From Pseudomonas viridiflava (GTDB lineage: Bacteria; Pseudomonadota; Gammaproteobacteria; Pseudomonadales; Pseudomonadaceae), in NCBI RefSeq assembly GCF_003702045.1, contig NZ_RBTP01000040.1, positions 50,840 through 114,839 on the forward strand: a stretch of 64,000 bases of DNA, in the 5' to 3' direction. The position numbers were made by a program, and so were the translations under genes. Under the pieces are notes generated by a model. It did not search any database. It saw only the letters and a list, made by a program, of their open reading frames with translations, and was not told the DNA's origin. Positions 46,749 to 55,119 of the stretch are shown here, piece after piece (the first letter of the stretch is position 1; the number at the start of each line of letters is the position of its first letter).

Positions 46749-47309
46749 GTGATCCGTAAAAACCCGTCCGGCCATTTGCCGGTGATTGCCGAATCCGCCT
46801 ACATCGACAAGACCGCGATCATCTGCGGCAAAGTCATTATCAAGGACAACGTGTTTGTCGGCCCCTACGCGGTGATTCGCGCCGACGAGGTCGACGCCAC
46901 AGGTGACATGGAGCCCATCGTGATCGGCGCCAACTCCAACATTCAGGACGGCGTGGTGATCCATTCCAAATCCGGCGCGGCGGTGACCATCGGCGAGTTC
47001 ACCTCGATAGCCCACCGTTCCATCGTGCATGGACCGTGTCAGGTCGGTGACCGGGTGTTCATCGGCTTCAACAGCGTGCTGTTCAATTGCCAGGTCGGCA
47101 ACGGCAGCGTGGTGCGCCACAACTCGGTGGTCGACGGCCGCGACCTGCCAGAAAACTTTTACGTGCCGTCCACTACCCGCATCGGGCCTAATACCGACCT
47201 GTCGCAATACCCGCCGGTGAGCATCTCTGCTTCGGAGTTTTCCGAGGACGTTGCGCACACCAACATCGATCTGGTGCGCGGCTACAAGGCGTTGCAGAAC
47301 GAGTTTTAA
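46749..47309 (+). CDS. Gamma-carbonic-anhydrase-family hexapeptide protein
   Basis: This 186-residue left-handed beta-helix protein has His72, His89 and His94 in GVVIHSKS, AHRSIVHG; the 5-residue spacing of the last two is that of gamma carbonic anhydrase metal ligands. Activity is not proven for every family member. It is a GTG start 11 bp after the folE2 stop, with GAGG upstream, so it is co-transcribed with folE2. In P. aeruginosa a folE2-gamma-CA pair is known in the Zur regulon, which fits a zinc-sparing backup role. Confidence 0.88.
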   Translation: MIRKNPSGHLPVIAESAYIDKTAIICGKVIIKDNVFVGPYAVIRADEVDATGDMEPIVIGANSNIQDGVVIHSKSGAAVTIGEFTSIAHRSIVHGPCQVGDRVFIGFNSVLFNCQVGNGSVVRHNSVVDGRDLPENFYVPSTTRIGPNTDLSQYPPVSISASEFSEDVAHTNIDLVRGYKALQNEF

Positions 47310-47402
47310 CCGGTGTCGACGGGCTTCCCGCGCTGGACCGGGAAGCCTGGCAATACCCAGGACAATCGACACCGCCCACCCAACCACGGACCTCGACCTT
47401 TC

Positions 47403-48569
47403 ATGACGACAGCTGTTCATCCCACCCGCGCACCCAGTTCCCGGCTGCGCTCCATCGACGCTCTTCGCGGTCTGATCATTCTCTTCATGCTGCTGGACCA
47501 TGTGCGAGAAACCTTTTTTCTGCACCGTCAGGTAGTGGACCCGATGGACGTGGCCAGCACCGAGCCCGATCTGTTTTTCAGCCGCTTGCTGGCGCACTTG
47601 TGCGCGCCGCTGTTCGTGTTGCTGACCGGTCTGTCGGCTTACCTGTATGGCGAGAAATACAGTGGCAGGGCGGACGTTTCGGCATTCCTGCTCAAGCGCG
47701 GCCTGTTTCTGATCGCCCTTGAGTTCACGTTGGTGAGCTTTGCCTGGACCTTCCAGTTCCCGCCGACCGTGATCTACCTGCAGGTGATCTGGGCCATCGG
47801 CTTGAGCATGGTGGCGCTGTCGGCGATGGTCTACCTGCCGCGTTGGGCGTTGGTGGTGATTGGGGCAGTGATCATTGCCGGTCACAACCTGCTGGATTCG
47901 CTGCACTTCGGCATCGAGTCCGCGATGCACATTCCCTGGGCCATCCTGCATGACCGTGGCTGGATCGACGTTTCGGACAACTTGCGCTTGCGTACCTCGT
48001 ATCCGTTGCTCCCCTGGATCGGCATCATCGCGCTGGGGTACGCCGCTGGGCCCTGGTTTTCGAGCGGTTACGACGCTGCATCGCGTCGCGCCAAACTGTG
48101 GTTGTGTGGTCTCGGTGCGCTGGCGGGCTTCATGGTGCTGCGCCTGATCAACGGCTACGGTGAAAAACCGTGGAGTGTGGGCGAAACCGAACTGCAGACC
48201 GTGATGAGCTTTCTCAACATCACCAAGTACCCGCCGTCGTTGCTGTTCATCAGCCTCACGCTGGGCATTGGCATGCTGATTCTGATCGCGTTCGAGAAGT
48301 GTCAGGAAAAGGGCTGGCTGCGTCCGCTGGTGGTGCTGGGTTCGGCGCCAATGTTCTTCTACCTGCTGCACTTGTACGTGCTGAAGATCCTGTACCTGAT
48401 CGCGCTGGCAATCTGGGGCAAGAATCAGGGCAACTACTTCGGCTTCGACTACATGTGGGGCGTCTGGCTGATGTCAGTCGCGCTGGCGGTGGTGCTATTC
48501 CCGGCTGTACGCTGGTTCGCATCGCTCAAGGCACGACGTCGGGATATCACCTGGTTGAAGTATTTGTAA
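47403..48569 (+). CDS. DUF1624/HGSNAT-like acyltransferase-type membrane protein
   Basis: This 388-residue inner-membrane protein has about ten spans. The N-terminal RSIDALRGLIILFMLLDHVRETFF motif (about 15-38) is that of the DUF1624/heparan-alpha-glucosaminide N-acetyltransferase-like group, with a conserved Asp-His pair in the first span (LLDHVRE). Activity is unknown. It follows the gamma-CA gene after 93 bp on the same strand and may belong to the Zur-controlled transcript; no terminator is obvious between them. Confidence 0.85.
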   Translation: MTTAVHPTRAPSSRLRSIDALRGLIILFMLLDHVRETFFLHRQVVDPMDVASTEPDLFFSRLLAHLCAPLFVLLTGLSAYLYGEKYSGRADVSAFLLKRGLFLIALEFTLVSFAWTFQFPPTVIYLQVIWAIGLSMVALSAMVYLPRWALVVIGAVIIAGHNLLDSLHFGIESAMHIPWAILHDRGWIDVSDNLRLRTSYPLLPWIGIIALGYAAGPWFSSGYDAASRRAKLWLCGLGALAGFMVLRLINGYGEKPWSVGETELQTVMSFLNITKYPPSLLFISLTLGIGMLILIAFEKCQEKGWLRPLVVLGSAPMFFYLLHLYVLKILYLIALAIWGKNQGNYFGFDYMWGVWLMSVALAVVLFPAVRWFASLKARRRDITWLKYL

Positions 48570-48649
48570 GTCAATGCGGCCGTGACACGGAGCTAAATGT
48601 GGCAGGCTTCACCACGTCTTCGACGTAGCGCTGTCGCGCTGCGAACACA

Positions 48650-48739
48650 GTGGGAGCGGACTTGTCCGCGAATGCAGTAGTTCGGCCGATGAATAGTCGT
48701 CGGATGTACAGGCCTTTTCGCGGACAAGTCCGCTCCCAC
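48650..48739. repeat. REP/REPIN inverted repeat, family 1
   Basis: Arms GTGGGAGCGGACTTGTCCGC (48650, continuing GAA) and TTCGCGGACAAGTCCGCTCC (continuing CAC to 48739) are near-perfect 23-bp inverted copies around a loop of about 44 bp. Its loop is recognisably similar to that of the degraded copy at 62865-62991. Confidence 0.85.
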
Positions 48740-48765
48740 GAGGTTTACGGTAAGCACTGTCTTTC

Positions 48766-48827
48766 GTGGGAGCGAGCTTGCTCGCGAAGGCTGTTTATCA
48801 AGCCCTTACGCGAGCAAGCTCGCTTCT
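48766..48827. repeat. REP/REPIN inverted repeat, second arm type
   Basis: The left arm GTGGGAGCGAGCTTGCTCGC (continuing GAA) and the right arm CGCGAGCAAGCTCGCTTCTG face each other; the right arm has lost the expected CCCAC end. The arm sequence differs from the family-1 neighbour (GAGCTTGCTC for GGACTTGTCC), giving a tandem pair of two REP subtypes. Confidence 0.75.
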
Positions 48828-48870
48828 GCGGGGCCCGTGTTCGCTGCGCAGCAGCGCAGCGTGTCAGGGA

Positions 48871-49599
48871 TCAATCGTGATGCGCTTCGCCCACGAAGGT
48901 CAGCGAGGTGAACAGGCCGCGCTCGGCGATATCGGCGTTGTCTTTCACCGGAAGAGTCACTTCGGCTGCGATGATGTTCAAGCCTTCGTTACGCACCACG
49001 ACCGTCGCCATGCCCTGAGCATCCGTCTCGGCGCTGACTGCATCTGGCGCGCTGCGGTAATCGCCGATCAGCTTGATGCCCGCAGCGGGTTTGCCATCGA
49101 CTAGCACCTTCACCGGCAGCGGTTTGCCGACACCCACCTTGAGCGGATCAGCCAGCGGCACGATGACGAAGTTCAGCTTCTCGAAAGTCGGCAGCTTCGC
49201 ACCTTCTTCATAAATGGCCACGCTGTACTTGAAGGTATGGATCGAATCGGTGCCGTTGGGCACCTTGCTGCGTCCTTCGTTGATCCATTTCTTCTCGGCA
49301 TTGCGGGTCCACATGCCGTTGTCCAGCGCGACCGACAGAACGGCCGGTGGCTTGATCGGCACCAGGCGTGCGTGATCGTCCAGGCGTTGCACGGTGACCG
49401 GAATCATCCGGCCCTGAAGGTCATACGCCCAGGCACCACTGACTTTCTGTGCCTTGAACGCATTGTCTTCGGCACCGTGGCCGTAGACCACTTCGATGTT
49501 GCCGCGACGCTGTTCGGTCCATAAACCATGAGCACTGACCTGAGCGGCGAACAGTGCGCTGAGCAGGCTCAAGGCCACGAGCGGTTTCGATGAAAGCAT
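48871..49599 (-). CDS. DUF4198-domain periplasmic protein
   Basis: This 242-residue exported protein has a signal peptide ending VSA-H at residue 23, with mature start HGLWTEQ. The N-terminal His in HGLW and the motif YGHGAEDNAFKAQKVSGAW (about 38-56) belong to the DUF4198 family, which occurs near metal-uptake genes. A C-terminal Ig-like part (GVGKPLPVKVLVDGKPAAG) follows. It lies 24 bp after the TonB receptor gene, so the two are one operon and it likely assists that receptor's metal or metallophore handling. Confidence 0.85.
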   Translation of the reverse strand: MLSSKPLVALSLLSALFAAQVSAHGLWTEQRRGNIEVVYGHGAEDNAFKAQKVSGAWAYDLQGRMIPVTVQRLDDHARLVPIKPPAVLSVALDNGMWTRNAEKKWINEGRSKVPNGTDSIHTFKYSVAIYEEGAKLPTFEKLNFVIVPLADPLKVGVGKPLPVKVLVDGKPAAGIKLIGDYRSAPDAVSAETDAQGMATVVVRNEGLNIIAAEVTLPVKDNADIAERGLFTSLTFVGEAHHD

Positions 49600-49623
49600 G
49601 ATGCATCCTTGTTGTTTTAGTGA

Positions 49624-51744
49624 TCAGAGATTCAGTGTGAGGCTGACTGTGAAGTTACGCGGCTCGCCCGGCGCGACCCAGTAATTGCTGAAGGAGCGCT
49701 CGTAATATTTCTCGTCGAAAATATTGTTGAGGTTCAAACCTACGGTCACGTTCTCGCTGGCCTTGTAGTGCGCAAGCAGATCCACCGTCTGGTAGGCCGG
49801 CAGCTCGAAGCTGGTGCCGGACTCGCCGGAACGGTCGCCGACATAGGTGTAAGCGGCGCCCACATCCGAACCGCGCAACACGCCTTCCTGGAACTCGTAG
49901 ACACCCAGCAGACTGCCGCTGTGTTTGGCCACGCCCAGGATCCGGCTGCCGGTCGGGATGGTGCGGTCACCCTTGGTGACTTCTGCGTCGATGTAAGCGA
50001 AGGCGCCGATCACGCGGACCGCTTCGGTGACCTGTCCGGTGAATTGCAGGTCGAACCCCTGGCTGCGCGCTTTGCCCACGGCGCGATTGGTGTCGGTGGA
50101 CGGGTCAAGGGCCAGCACGTTTTCCTTCTCGATGTGGAACGCCGACAGCGTGGTGCTCAGACGATCATCGAACAGCTCGCTTTTGATACCCGCTTCGTAA
50201 CCAACGCCTTCTTCAGGGTCAAATGTGTTGCCGGAGGCGTCGAGCCCGTTGTTGGGTTTGAACGAAGTCGAAACGTTGGTGAACAGCCCGACCTGCGGCG
50301 TGAGCTGGTAAAGAAGCCCCGCACGCTGGGTGAACGCATCGTGCCGCTGGCCCGACGTTCGGTTGGTGGTGTAGTCGTCGACCTGCTGGTCGAAATGCTC
50401 GAAGCGCGCACCGATCATCCCGCGCAGCTTGTCGGTGAACACGATCTGATCTTGCAGATTCAACGCACGGCTTTCGATATGTTCGAAAAAGTCAGTGCCC
50501 GAGCGAGCGCCATTGGGTTTTGGCTGGCCGTAGACCGGGTTGTATAGGTCGATGGCGTAGCTTGTGCCCGTCACCGGCGCGATATTGGTGACGCGCTCGT
50601 TCTTGCGGTAGTTCTCGTATTCAGTGCCGATCAGCACTTCGTGCTCAAGGCCCATGCCTTCGAAGCGCCCGCGCAGCTCCAGTTGGGTGATGCTGTCATG
50701 CCAATTGTTGTCACGTTCGCGGTAGCGGCGGTTGACGGTGCGGCCGTCGGCACTCAGGGGACGGGCTTCACTGGCGTAACCCGACAGCTCGCCCTGCTTG
50801 TAGTGGCTGGCCAGACGCAATGACCACACGTCATTGAGCTGATGGTCCAGCGCGAACTGGACCATGTTGTTGTCGTTATCGATGTCGTCGTCAGGCTCGC
50901 CCAGGAACGTTGAACGCGATACGCCGCTCCACTTGTTATTCGGTGCAACGACGCCACGGTCGAACGTCGACTTTTGACGGACGAACTCGGTTTCCACCAA
51001 CAAGTGGGTGTCGGGGTTCAGTTGCCAACTGAAGGAGGGCGCAACGAAGACACGTTTGCTCTCGACGTGATCACGGAAGCTGTTGTTGTCTTCAACGGCC
51101 AGGTTCACCCGCGACAGCAGGTTGCCCTCTTCGTCGAGCGGGGTGTTGACGTCCAGCGCCGTGCGGTAACGGTCCCAGCTGCCAGCGCTGGTCTGTAAGG
51201 TGGTGAAGGCTTCGCGCTGCGGTTTCTTGGTGACGATGTTGACGGTGCCGCCCGGGTCGCCGCGCCCGTACAGGCTGGCTGCCGGGCCTTTGAGCACTTC
51301 GATGCGCTCAATGTTTGCCGCGTCAGGGGTGGCGGGGTAGCCACGGTTGGCGCTGAAACCGTCCTTATAGAACTCGGAGGTGGTGAAACCGCGAATGCTG
51401 TATTCGTAGAGTGTCAGGCCGCCAAAGTTGTTCTGCTTCGACACGCCGCCCGCGAAATCCAGCGCACGCTCCACGCTGTTGCTGCCCAGGTCTTTCAATA
51501 CCGTAGCAGGCACCACGCTGATGGACTGCGGGATGTCCTTGATGGCGGTGTCGGTTTTGGTGGCGGTGGCGGAACGGGTCGCCCGATAGCCTTGCACCGC
51601 ACTGGTTGCCGTTTCGTATTGATAGTCGGAGGTGACGTTGACACTTTCCAGCTCGATGGTCTTGGGCTGTTCTTCCGCAAAACCGGTGTTGCCGAGCATC
51701 CCGATGGCCAAGCCTGCCAGAGACGCAATTTTACGAGACGACAT
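49624..51744 (-). CDS. TonB-dependent outer-membrane receptor
   Basis: This 706-residue receptor of the siderophore-receptor type has a signal peptide cleaved near GFA-EEQ (residue 23), a plug domain (about 60-165, IPQSISVVPATVLKDLGSNSVERAL and EVLKGPAASLYGRGDPGGTVN) and a beta-barrel ending in an aromatic/hydrophobic strand (FTVSLTLNL). The TonB box is not assigned. The promoter carries a Zur-like box, so the substrate may be a zinc complex rather than a ferric siderophore. It forms an operon with the DUF4198 gene. Confidence 0.92.
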   Translation of the reverse strand: MSSRKIASLAGLAIGMLGNTGFAEEQPKTIELESVNVTSDYQYETATSAVQGYRATRSATATKTDTAIKDIPQSISVVPATVLKDLGSNSVERALDFAGGVSKQNNFGGLTLYEYSIRGFTTSEFYKDGFSANRGYPATPDAANIERIEVLKGPAASLYGRGDPGGTVNIVTKKPQREAFTTLQTSAGSWDRYRTALDVNTPLDEEGNLLSRVNLAVEDNNSFRDHVESKRVFVAPSFSWQLNPDTHLLVETEFVRQKSTFDRGVVAPNNKWSGVSRSTFLGEPDDDIDNDNNMVQFALDHQLNDVWSLRLASHYKQGELSGYASEARPLSADGRTVNRRYRERDNNWHDSITQLELRGRFEGMGLEHEVLIGTEYENYRKNERVTNIAPVTGTSYAIDLYNPVYGQPKPNGARSGTDFFEHIESRALNLQDQIVFTDKLRGMIGARFEHFDQQVDDYTTNRTSGQRHDAFTQRAGLLYQLTPQVGLFTNVSTSFKPNNGLDASGNTFDPEEGVGYEAGIKSELFDDRLSTTLSAFHIEKENVLALDPSTDTNRAVGKARSQGFDLQFTGQVTEAVRVIGAFAYIDAEVTKGDRTIPTGSRILGVAKHSGSLLGVYEFQEGVLRGSDVGAAYTYVGDRSGESGTSFELPAYQTVDLLAHYKASENVTVGLNLNNIFDEKYYERSFSNYWVAPGEPRNFTVSLTLNL

Positions 51745-51764
51745 GTGAGACTTCCTGATAGTTA

Positions 51765-51782
51765 TGGATACAATATAACATC
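51765..51782 (-). promoter_or_regulatory. Candidate Zur box upstream of the TonB receptor
   Basis: Read on the minus strand it is GATGTTATATTGTATCCA, identical at 15 of 18 positions to the folE2 box. It lies 20 bp before the receptor ATG. A Fur-like half-site (TTGAGAAT) lies a few bases away at 51787-51794, so Fur control cannot be excluded. Confidence 0.6.
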
Positions 51783-51899
51783 TCTGTTGAGAATTGTTTC
51801 CATACAGAAGCGCTCGTTTCCAACGAATTTTCAGAGCCGACGCGAACCAATGCTTGAGGTTTTATACATTCAGGATGAGGGAGAGGGGCGCACGATCGA

Positions 51900-51932
51900 C
51901 ACGAACGGAGTTCAGCCCCGTTCGTGCTTTTT
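51900..51932 (+). terminator. Intrinsic terminator reading rightwards
   Basis: CACGAACGG (51900-51908) pairs with CCGTTCGTG (51918-51926), 9 perfect bp around a 9-nt loop, followed by CTTTTT. On the plus strand it has classic terminator form, yet no plus-strand gene precedes it; the flanking genes both run leftwards. It may serve the minus-strand coiled-coil gene less efficiently, or end an unannotated plus-strand transcript. Confidence 0.6.
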
Positions 51933-51950
51933 GGCTGTGATGGGAGGCGA

Positions 51951-52487
51951 TTATTTAACGCGGTTGCTCAGGGTGCTGACCGTGCTTTTCAACGAGTTCA
52001 GTTCGCTTCGTGTATTGCTGATGTCGTTTTTCAGGTCTGAGAGATCGCCGCTGCTGGCGCTCGACCCCGAATCGCGTTTCAAATCGCCGATCTGGCTCTG
52101 CAGCGCTCCAATCGTACGGCCCTGTTCGTCAATCTTGCTTTTTAGCGCGGAAACATCGCTGTCGTTGCTGCTGGACTGAGTGCCGTTGTTGCGTTTGAGT
52201 TCCTCGATCAGCCGCGCTTGAGCCTCGATGGTTTGTTTCAGGCTTTCCAGCTTCGCCGCATTCAGTTTGGCGTCGTTCAGCAGTGCCTGCAGATCACCCA
52301 GCGTGACATTGGTACTGCGCAGGGAATAGACCGAATTGGTTTCGTAATGGGTGGCAGCCAGGTTGTCTTGGGGGAATGCGCCGCCGGCATTGAAATCGAG
52401 CGCCTGCGCCTGGGAAAAGGCCAGGCCGCTGATCAATAACGCCGCGAAACGAGAACCCCACCGCGGTGAAAAAGAGTGACTAGCCAT
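51951..52487 (-). CDS. Exported coiled-coil protein
   Basis: This 178-residue protein has a signal peptide (MASHSF..., cleavage near AQA-L at about 29), then DFNAGGAFPQDNLAATHYETN and a long heptad-rich region (about 60-178). LGDLQALLNDAKLNAAKLESLKQ and SALKSKIDEQGRTIGALQSQIGDLK are typical coiled-coil stretches, with Ser-rich breaks near 105 and 145. No family is recognised. The start at 52487 is chosen because it gives the signal peptide and has AAGGAA upstream; the frame extends 36 bp further. It is probably a periplasmic structural or envelope protein. Confidence 0.7.
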   Translation of the reverse strand: MASHSFSPRWGSRFAALLISGLAFSQAQALDFNAGGAFPQDNLAATHYETNSVYSLRSTNVTLGDLQALLNDAKLNAAKLESLKQTIEAQARLIEELKRNNGTQSSSNDSDVSALKSKIDEQGRTIGALQSQIGDLKRDSGSSASSGDLSDLKNDISNTRSELNSLKSTVSTLSNRVK

Positions 52488-52877
52488 TACCTGAATTTCC
52501 TTGTCACGTACCGAAAATGGCACATTGGTATGACTAAAAGCCGGGTGTCTGGTTCAGGATCTGGCAGGGTTTATTTCTTTCCTCAACTGCCCTGTAACGG
52601 CCTCTCGTCCTGGAAGAAATAGTCCCTCAAGGACGCAGGCTTGTTCTGGGTAGCGCCGACGCGGTACAGGAATGCTGCCGACGGGCTGATCAATGATCTT
52701 GAGCCTTTCGGCCCGGTCGATGACCTGTTCGTCCAGAAGAAAATCTTTCCCCATGCCGTCAAGGTTGCAACCCTGGTTGACCGGGAGATAGTAGCGACGG
52801 ATCGCGATATCACCTTGCGATGATGCCAGCCGCGTGTCGTTGGTGTAGTGTGCGCACCCAAAACAAGGGGCGCCTCC
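52488..52877. other. Gap with ambiguous short frames before glsA
   Basis: No recognised gene lies here. Two minus-strand frames and one plus-strand frame of 60-90 codons remain open across it. One minus-strand frame contains PSAAFLYRVGATQNKPASLR, which reads like real protein sequence but lacks a convincing start, so a gene remnant is possible. The glsA promoter must lie at its right end. Confidence 0.35.
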
Positions 52878-53786
52878 ATGCAAGACCTGCTGAACGAAAT
52901 CCTCGACGAAGTGAGACCTTTGATCGGTCAGGGCAAAGTCGCCGATTACATCCCCGCGCTGGGTGGCGTAAGGCCCGACCAACTGGGCATTGCGGTGTAC
53001 GGCAATGACGGTCAGATGTTCAGTGCCGGGGATGCAGAAACGCGATTTTCGATCCAGAGCATTTCCAAGGTGTTCAGTCTGGTACAGGCCATCGGGCATT
53101 CGGGCGAAGACATCTGGCAGCGTCTCGGTCACGAGCCTTCCGGCCAGCCGTTCAACTCGCTGGTGCAGCTGGAATTCGAGCGGGGCAGGCCGCGCAATCC
53201 GTTCATCAATGCCGGTGCGCTGGTGATCTGCGACATCAATCAGGCACGCTTTGCGGCGCCGTCACTGTCGATGCGCGACTTTGTCCGACGTTTATGCGGT
53301 AACCCATCGATTACTTCCGACTCCAAAGTGGCCGAATCCGAATACCAGCATCGTTCGCGCAATGCCGCAGCGGCGTACCTGATGAAGTCGTTCGAGAACT
53401 TTCATGGCGATGTGGAAGACGTGCTGCGCAGCTACTTCCACCATTGCGCCCTGAGCATGAGCTGCATCGACCTGGCCCGTGCCTTTGGCTTTCTGGCCAA
53501 TCAGGGGTTCTGCACCCACAGCGGCGAGCAGATTCTCAGCGCTCGGCAGGCCACCCAACTGAATTCGATCATGGCCACCAGCGGCTTGTATGACGAGGCG
53601 GGCAATTTCGCCTATCGCGTCGGTCTGCCGGGCAAAAGTGGTGTGGGCGGTGGTATCGTCGCCATCGTGCCAGAGCGGTTCTCGGTCTGTGTGTGGTCCC
53701 CGGAATTGAACGCAGCGGGCAATTCCCTTGTCGGTATGGCGGCGCTGGAAAAGCTCAGCGCCAGGATCGACTGGTCGGTGTTTTAA
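52878..53786 (+). CDS. glsA: Glutaminase
   Basis: This 302-residue serine-dependent glutaminase converts glutamine to glutamate and ammonia. The catalytic S-x-x-K is Ser61-Ile-Ser-Lys64 in [20 protein letters not shown] and [14 protein letters not shown] (about 90-125) follow, and GKSGVGGGI near 253 completes the active-site region. The length equals the family standard. The ATG at 52878 follows AAGGGG and gives the family start MQDLLNEIL. Confidence 0.95.
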   Translation: MQDLLNEILDEVRPLIGQGKVADYIPALGGVRPDQLGIAVYGNDGQMFSAGDAETRFSIQSISKVFSLVQAIGHSGEDIWQRLGHEPSGQPFNSLVQLEFERGRPRNPFINAGALVICDINQARFAAPSLSMRDFVRRLCGNPSITSDSKVAESEYQHRSRNAAAAYLMKSFENFHGDVEDVLRSYFHHCALSMSCIDLARAFGFLANQGFCTHSGEQILSARQATQLNSIMATSGLYDEAGNFAYRVGLPGKSGVGGGIVAIVPERFSVCVWSPELNAAGNSLVGMAALEKLSARIDWSVF

Positions 53787-53793
53787 CGCTAAA

Positions 53794-53818
53794 GCGCTCA
53801 GGCTTTAATCTTGAGCGC
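53794..53818 (+). terminator. Stem-loop after glsA
   Basis: GCGCTCA (53794-53800) and TGAGCGC (53812-53818) pair perfectly over 7 bp around an 11-nt loop just after the glsA stop. No T-run follows, so termination is likely incomplete. Confidence 0.4.
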
Positions 53819-53838
53819 ACACGCAGCGGGGTCATGGA

Positions 53839-54942
53839 TTGAATAAAAGTCTGTTCAAATCGCTCACGATGAGCGTTGCGTTGTTGTTGCTGGCTGCTTG
53901 CGGCACCCAGCGCCCTCAGGAGCCGGAGTTGAGCCCCGAGCAGGCACGGGCGCGGATCCTGCGCCTGATGCCCGCCACGGTCAGTGATCGTCAGGCGTGG
54001 GCCACGGACATCCAGGCAGCCTTCTCGGCGCAGAAAATCCCGCTGACCACCGAGCATGTGTGTTCCGTGCTGGCCGTGACCGAGCAGGAGTCCACTTACC
54101 AGGTCGACCCGGCCGTCCCCAACATGGGCCGTATTGCGCGCGCCGAAATCGATCGTCGTGCGGCGCGTCTGCACATTCCCAATGCCCTGATTGCCACTGC
54201 GCTGCGCGTACGCTCCCCGGACGGCAAGACCTACGGCAAGCGCCTCGATGCGGCCCGCACCGAGAAAGAGCTGAGCGCGATTTTCGATGACTTCATCGGC
54301 ATGGTGCCGTTGGGGCAGGCATTGTTCGGCAACTTCAACCCGGTCAAGACCGGCGGCCCGATGCAGGTCAGCATCGCCTTCGCGGAAAAGCGAGCCGAGG
54401 ATTACCCCTACACAGTCGATGGCTCGATTCGACGCGAAGTGTTTACCCGGCGTGGCGGCATGTATTTCGGTATCGCGCATTTGCTGGGCTACCCGGTCAG
54501 CTACGACAAGTCCCTGTACCGCTTCGCCGACTTCAATGCCGGCTGGTACGCCAGCCGCAACGCGGCGTTCCAGGCGGCTGTCAGCCAGACGACGGGGATC
54601 AACCTGGCGCTGGATGGCGACCTGATTCGTTTCGACTCCACCTCGCCGGGCTCAACCGAGTTGGCGGTGCGTACCCTGGGTGACCGGCTGGGCATGAACA
54701 AGTCGCAGATATGGAGCCAGCTCAAGCAAGGCGACACCCTGGAGTTTGAGGAAACTGATCTGTACCGCAAGGTGTTTGCAATGGCCGACCGGGCAGCCGG
54801 CAAGCCGTTGCCTCGGGCGATCCTGCCGGGCATCACGCTCAAGAGTCCGAAGATCACCCGCAACCTGACCACTGCCTGGTTCGCCGAACGGGTAGACGAC
54901 CGTCGTGAGCGCTGCGTACAGCGTGCGCCAGCGGGGATGTAA
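53839..54942 (+). CDS. DUF1615 lipoprotein
   Basis: This 367-residue protein has a lipoprotein signal (LLLLAACGT, lipobox LAAC). The rest matches DUF1615, which resembles lysozyme/transglycosylase-like folds (EHVCSVLAVTEQESTYQVDP near 75-95, with a possible catalytic Glu). Function is unproven; a role at the cell wall is plausible. It is a TTG start with GCGGGG upstream. It probably sits in the outer or inner membrane facing the periplasm. Confidence 0.85.
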   Translation: MNKSLFKSLTMSVALLLLAACGTQRPQEPELSPEQARARILRLMPATVSDRQAWATDIQAAFSAQKIPLTTEHVCSVLAVTEQESTYQVDPAVPNMGRIARAEIDRRAARLHIPNALIATALRVRSPDGKTYGKRLDAARTEKELSAIFDDFIGMVPLGQALFGNFNPVKTGGPMQVSIAFAEKRAEDYPYTVDGSIRREVFTRRGGMYFGIAHLLGYPVSYDKSLYRFADFNAGWYASRNAAFQAAVSQTTGINLALDGDLIRFDSTSPGSTELAVRTLGDRLGMNKSQIWSQLKQGDTLEFEETDLYRKVFAMADRAAGKPLPRAILPGITLKSPKITRNLTTAWFAERVDDRRERCVQRAPAGM

Positions 54943-54988
54943 TGAGGGCCGCGCTAAGCGAGGTGCCCTGAATGAACGCAAGCGTAAT

Positions 54989-55060
54989 GTGGGCGCGACT
55001 TGTCCGCGAAAAACCAGTGCATGCTGATCGTCCCCACGCTCGGCGTTGGAAGCCTCCCAC
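54989..55060. repeat. Hybrid of two REP families
   Basis: GTGGGCGCGACTTGTCCGCG (continuing AA) is a left arm of family 1. It is followed about 20 bp later by ATCGTCCCCACGCTCGGCGT (continuing TGGAAGCCTCCCAC), which is family-2 material. Neither has its own partner, so this looks like a junction of two broken elements. Confidence 0.5.
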
Positions 55061-55119
55061 TGTTCGTTTATTGCAGCACTGCGTCTTTATAAACATCAGC
55101 GCTCTGTTTTGGAATCCGT

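Noticed and set aside
46725..48371. 548-codon antisense frame opposite gamma-CA and DUF1624 genes
   Set aside because: Very high Gln/His/Arg content and no family; explained by the codon bias of the sense genes.
51786..51803. Full Fur box upstream of the TonB receptor
   Set aside because: Only one half (TTGAGAAT) matches well; the other half is poor, while the adjacent Zur-like box is matched by a second promoter in the window.
52554..53132. 192-codon minus-strand frame overlapping glsA
   Set aside because: Half of it is the antisense of glutaminase. Only the part outside glsA could be a remnant, and that is reported separately.
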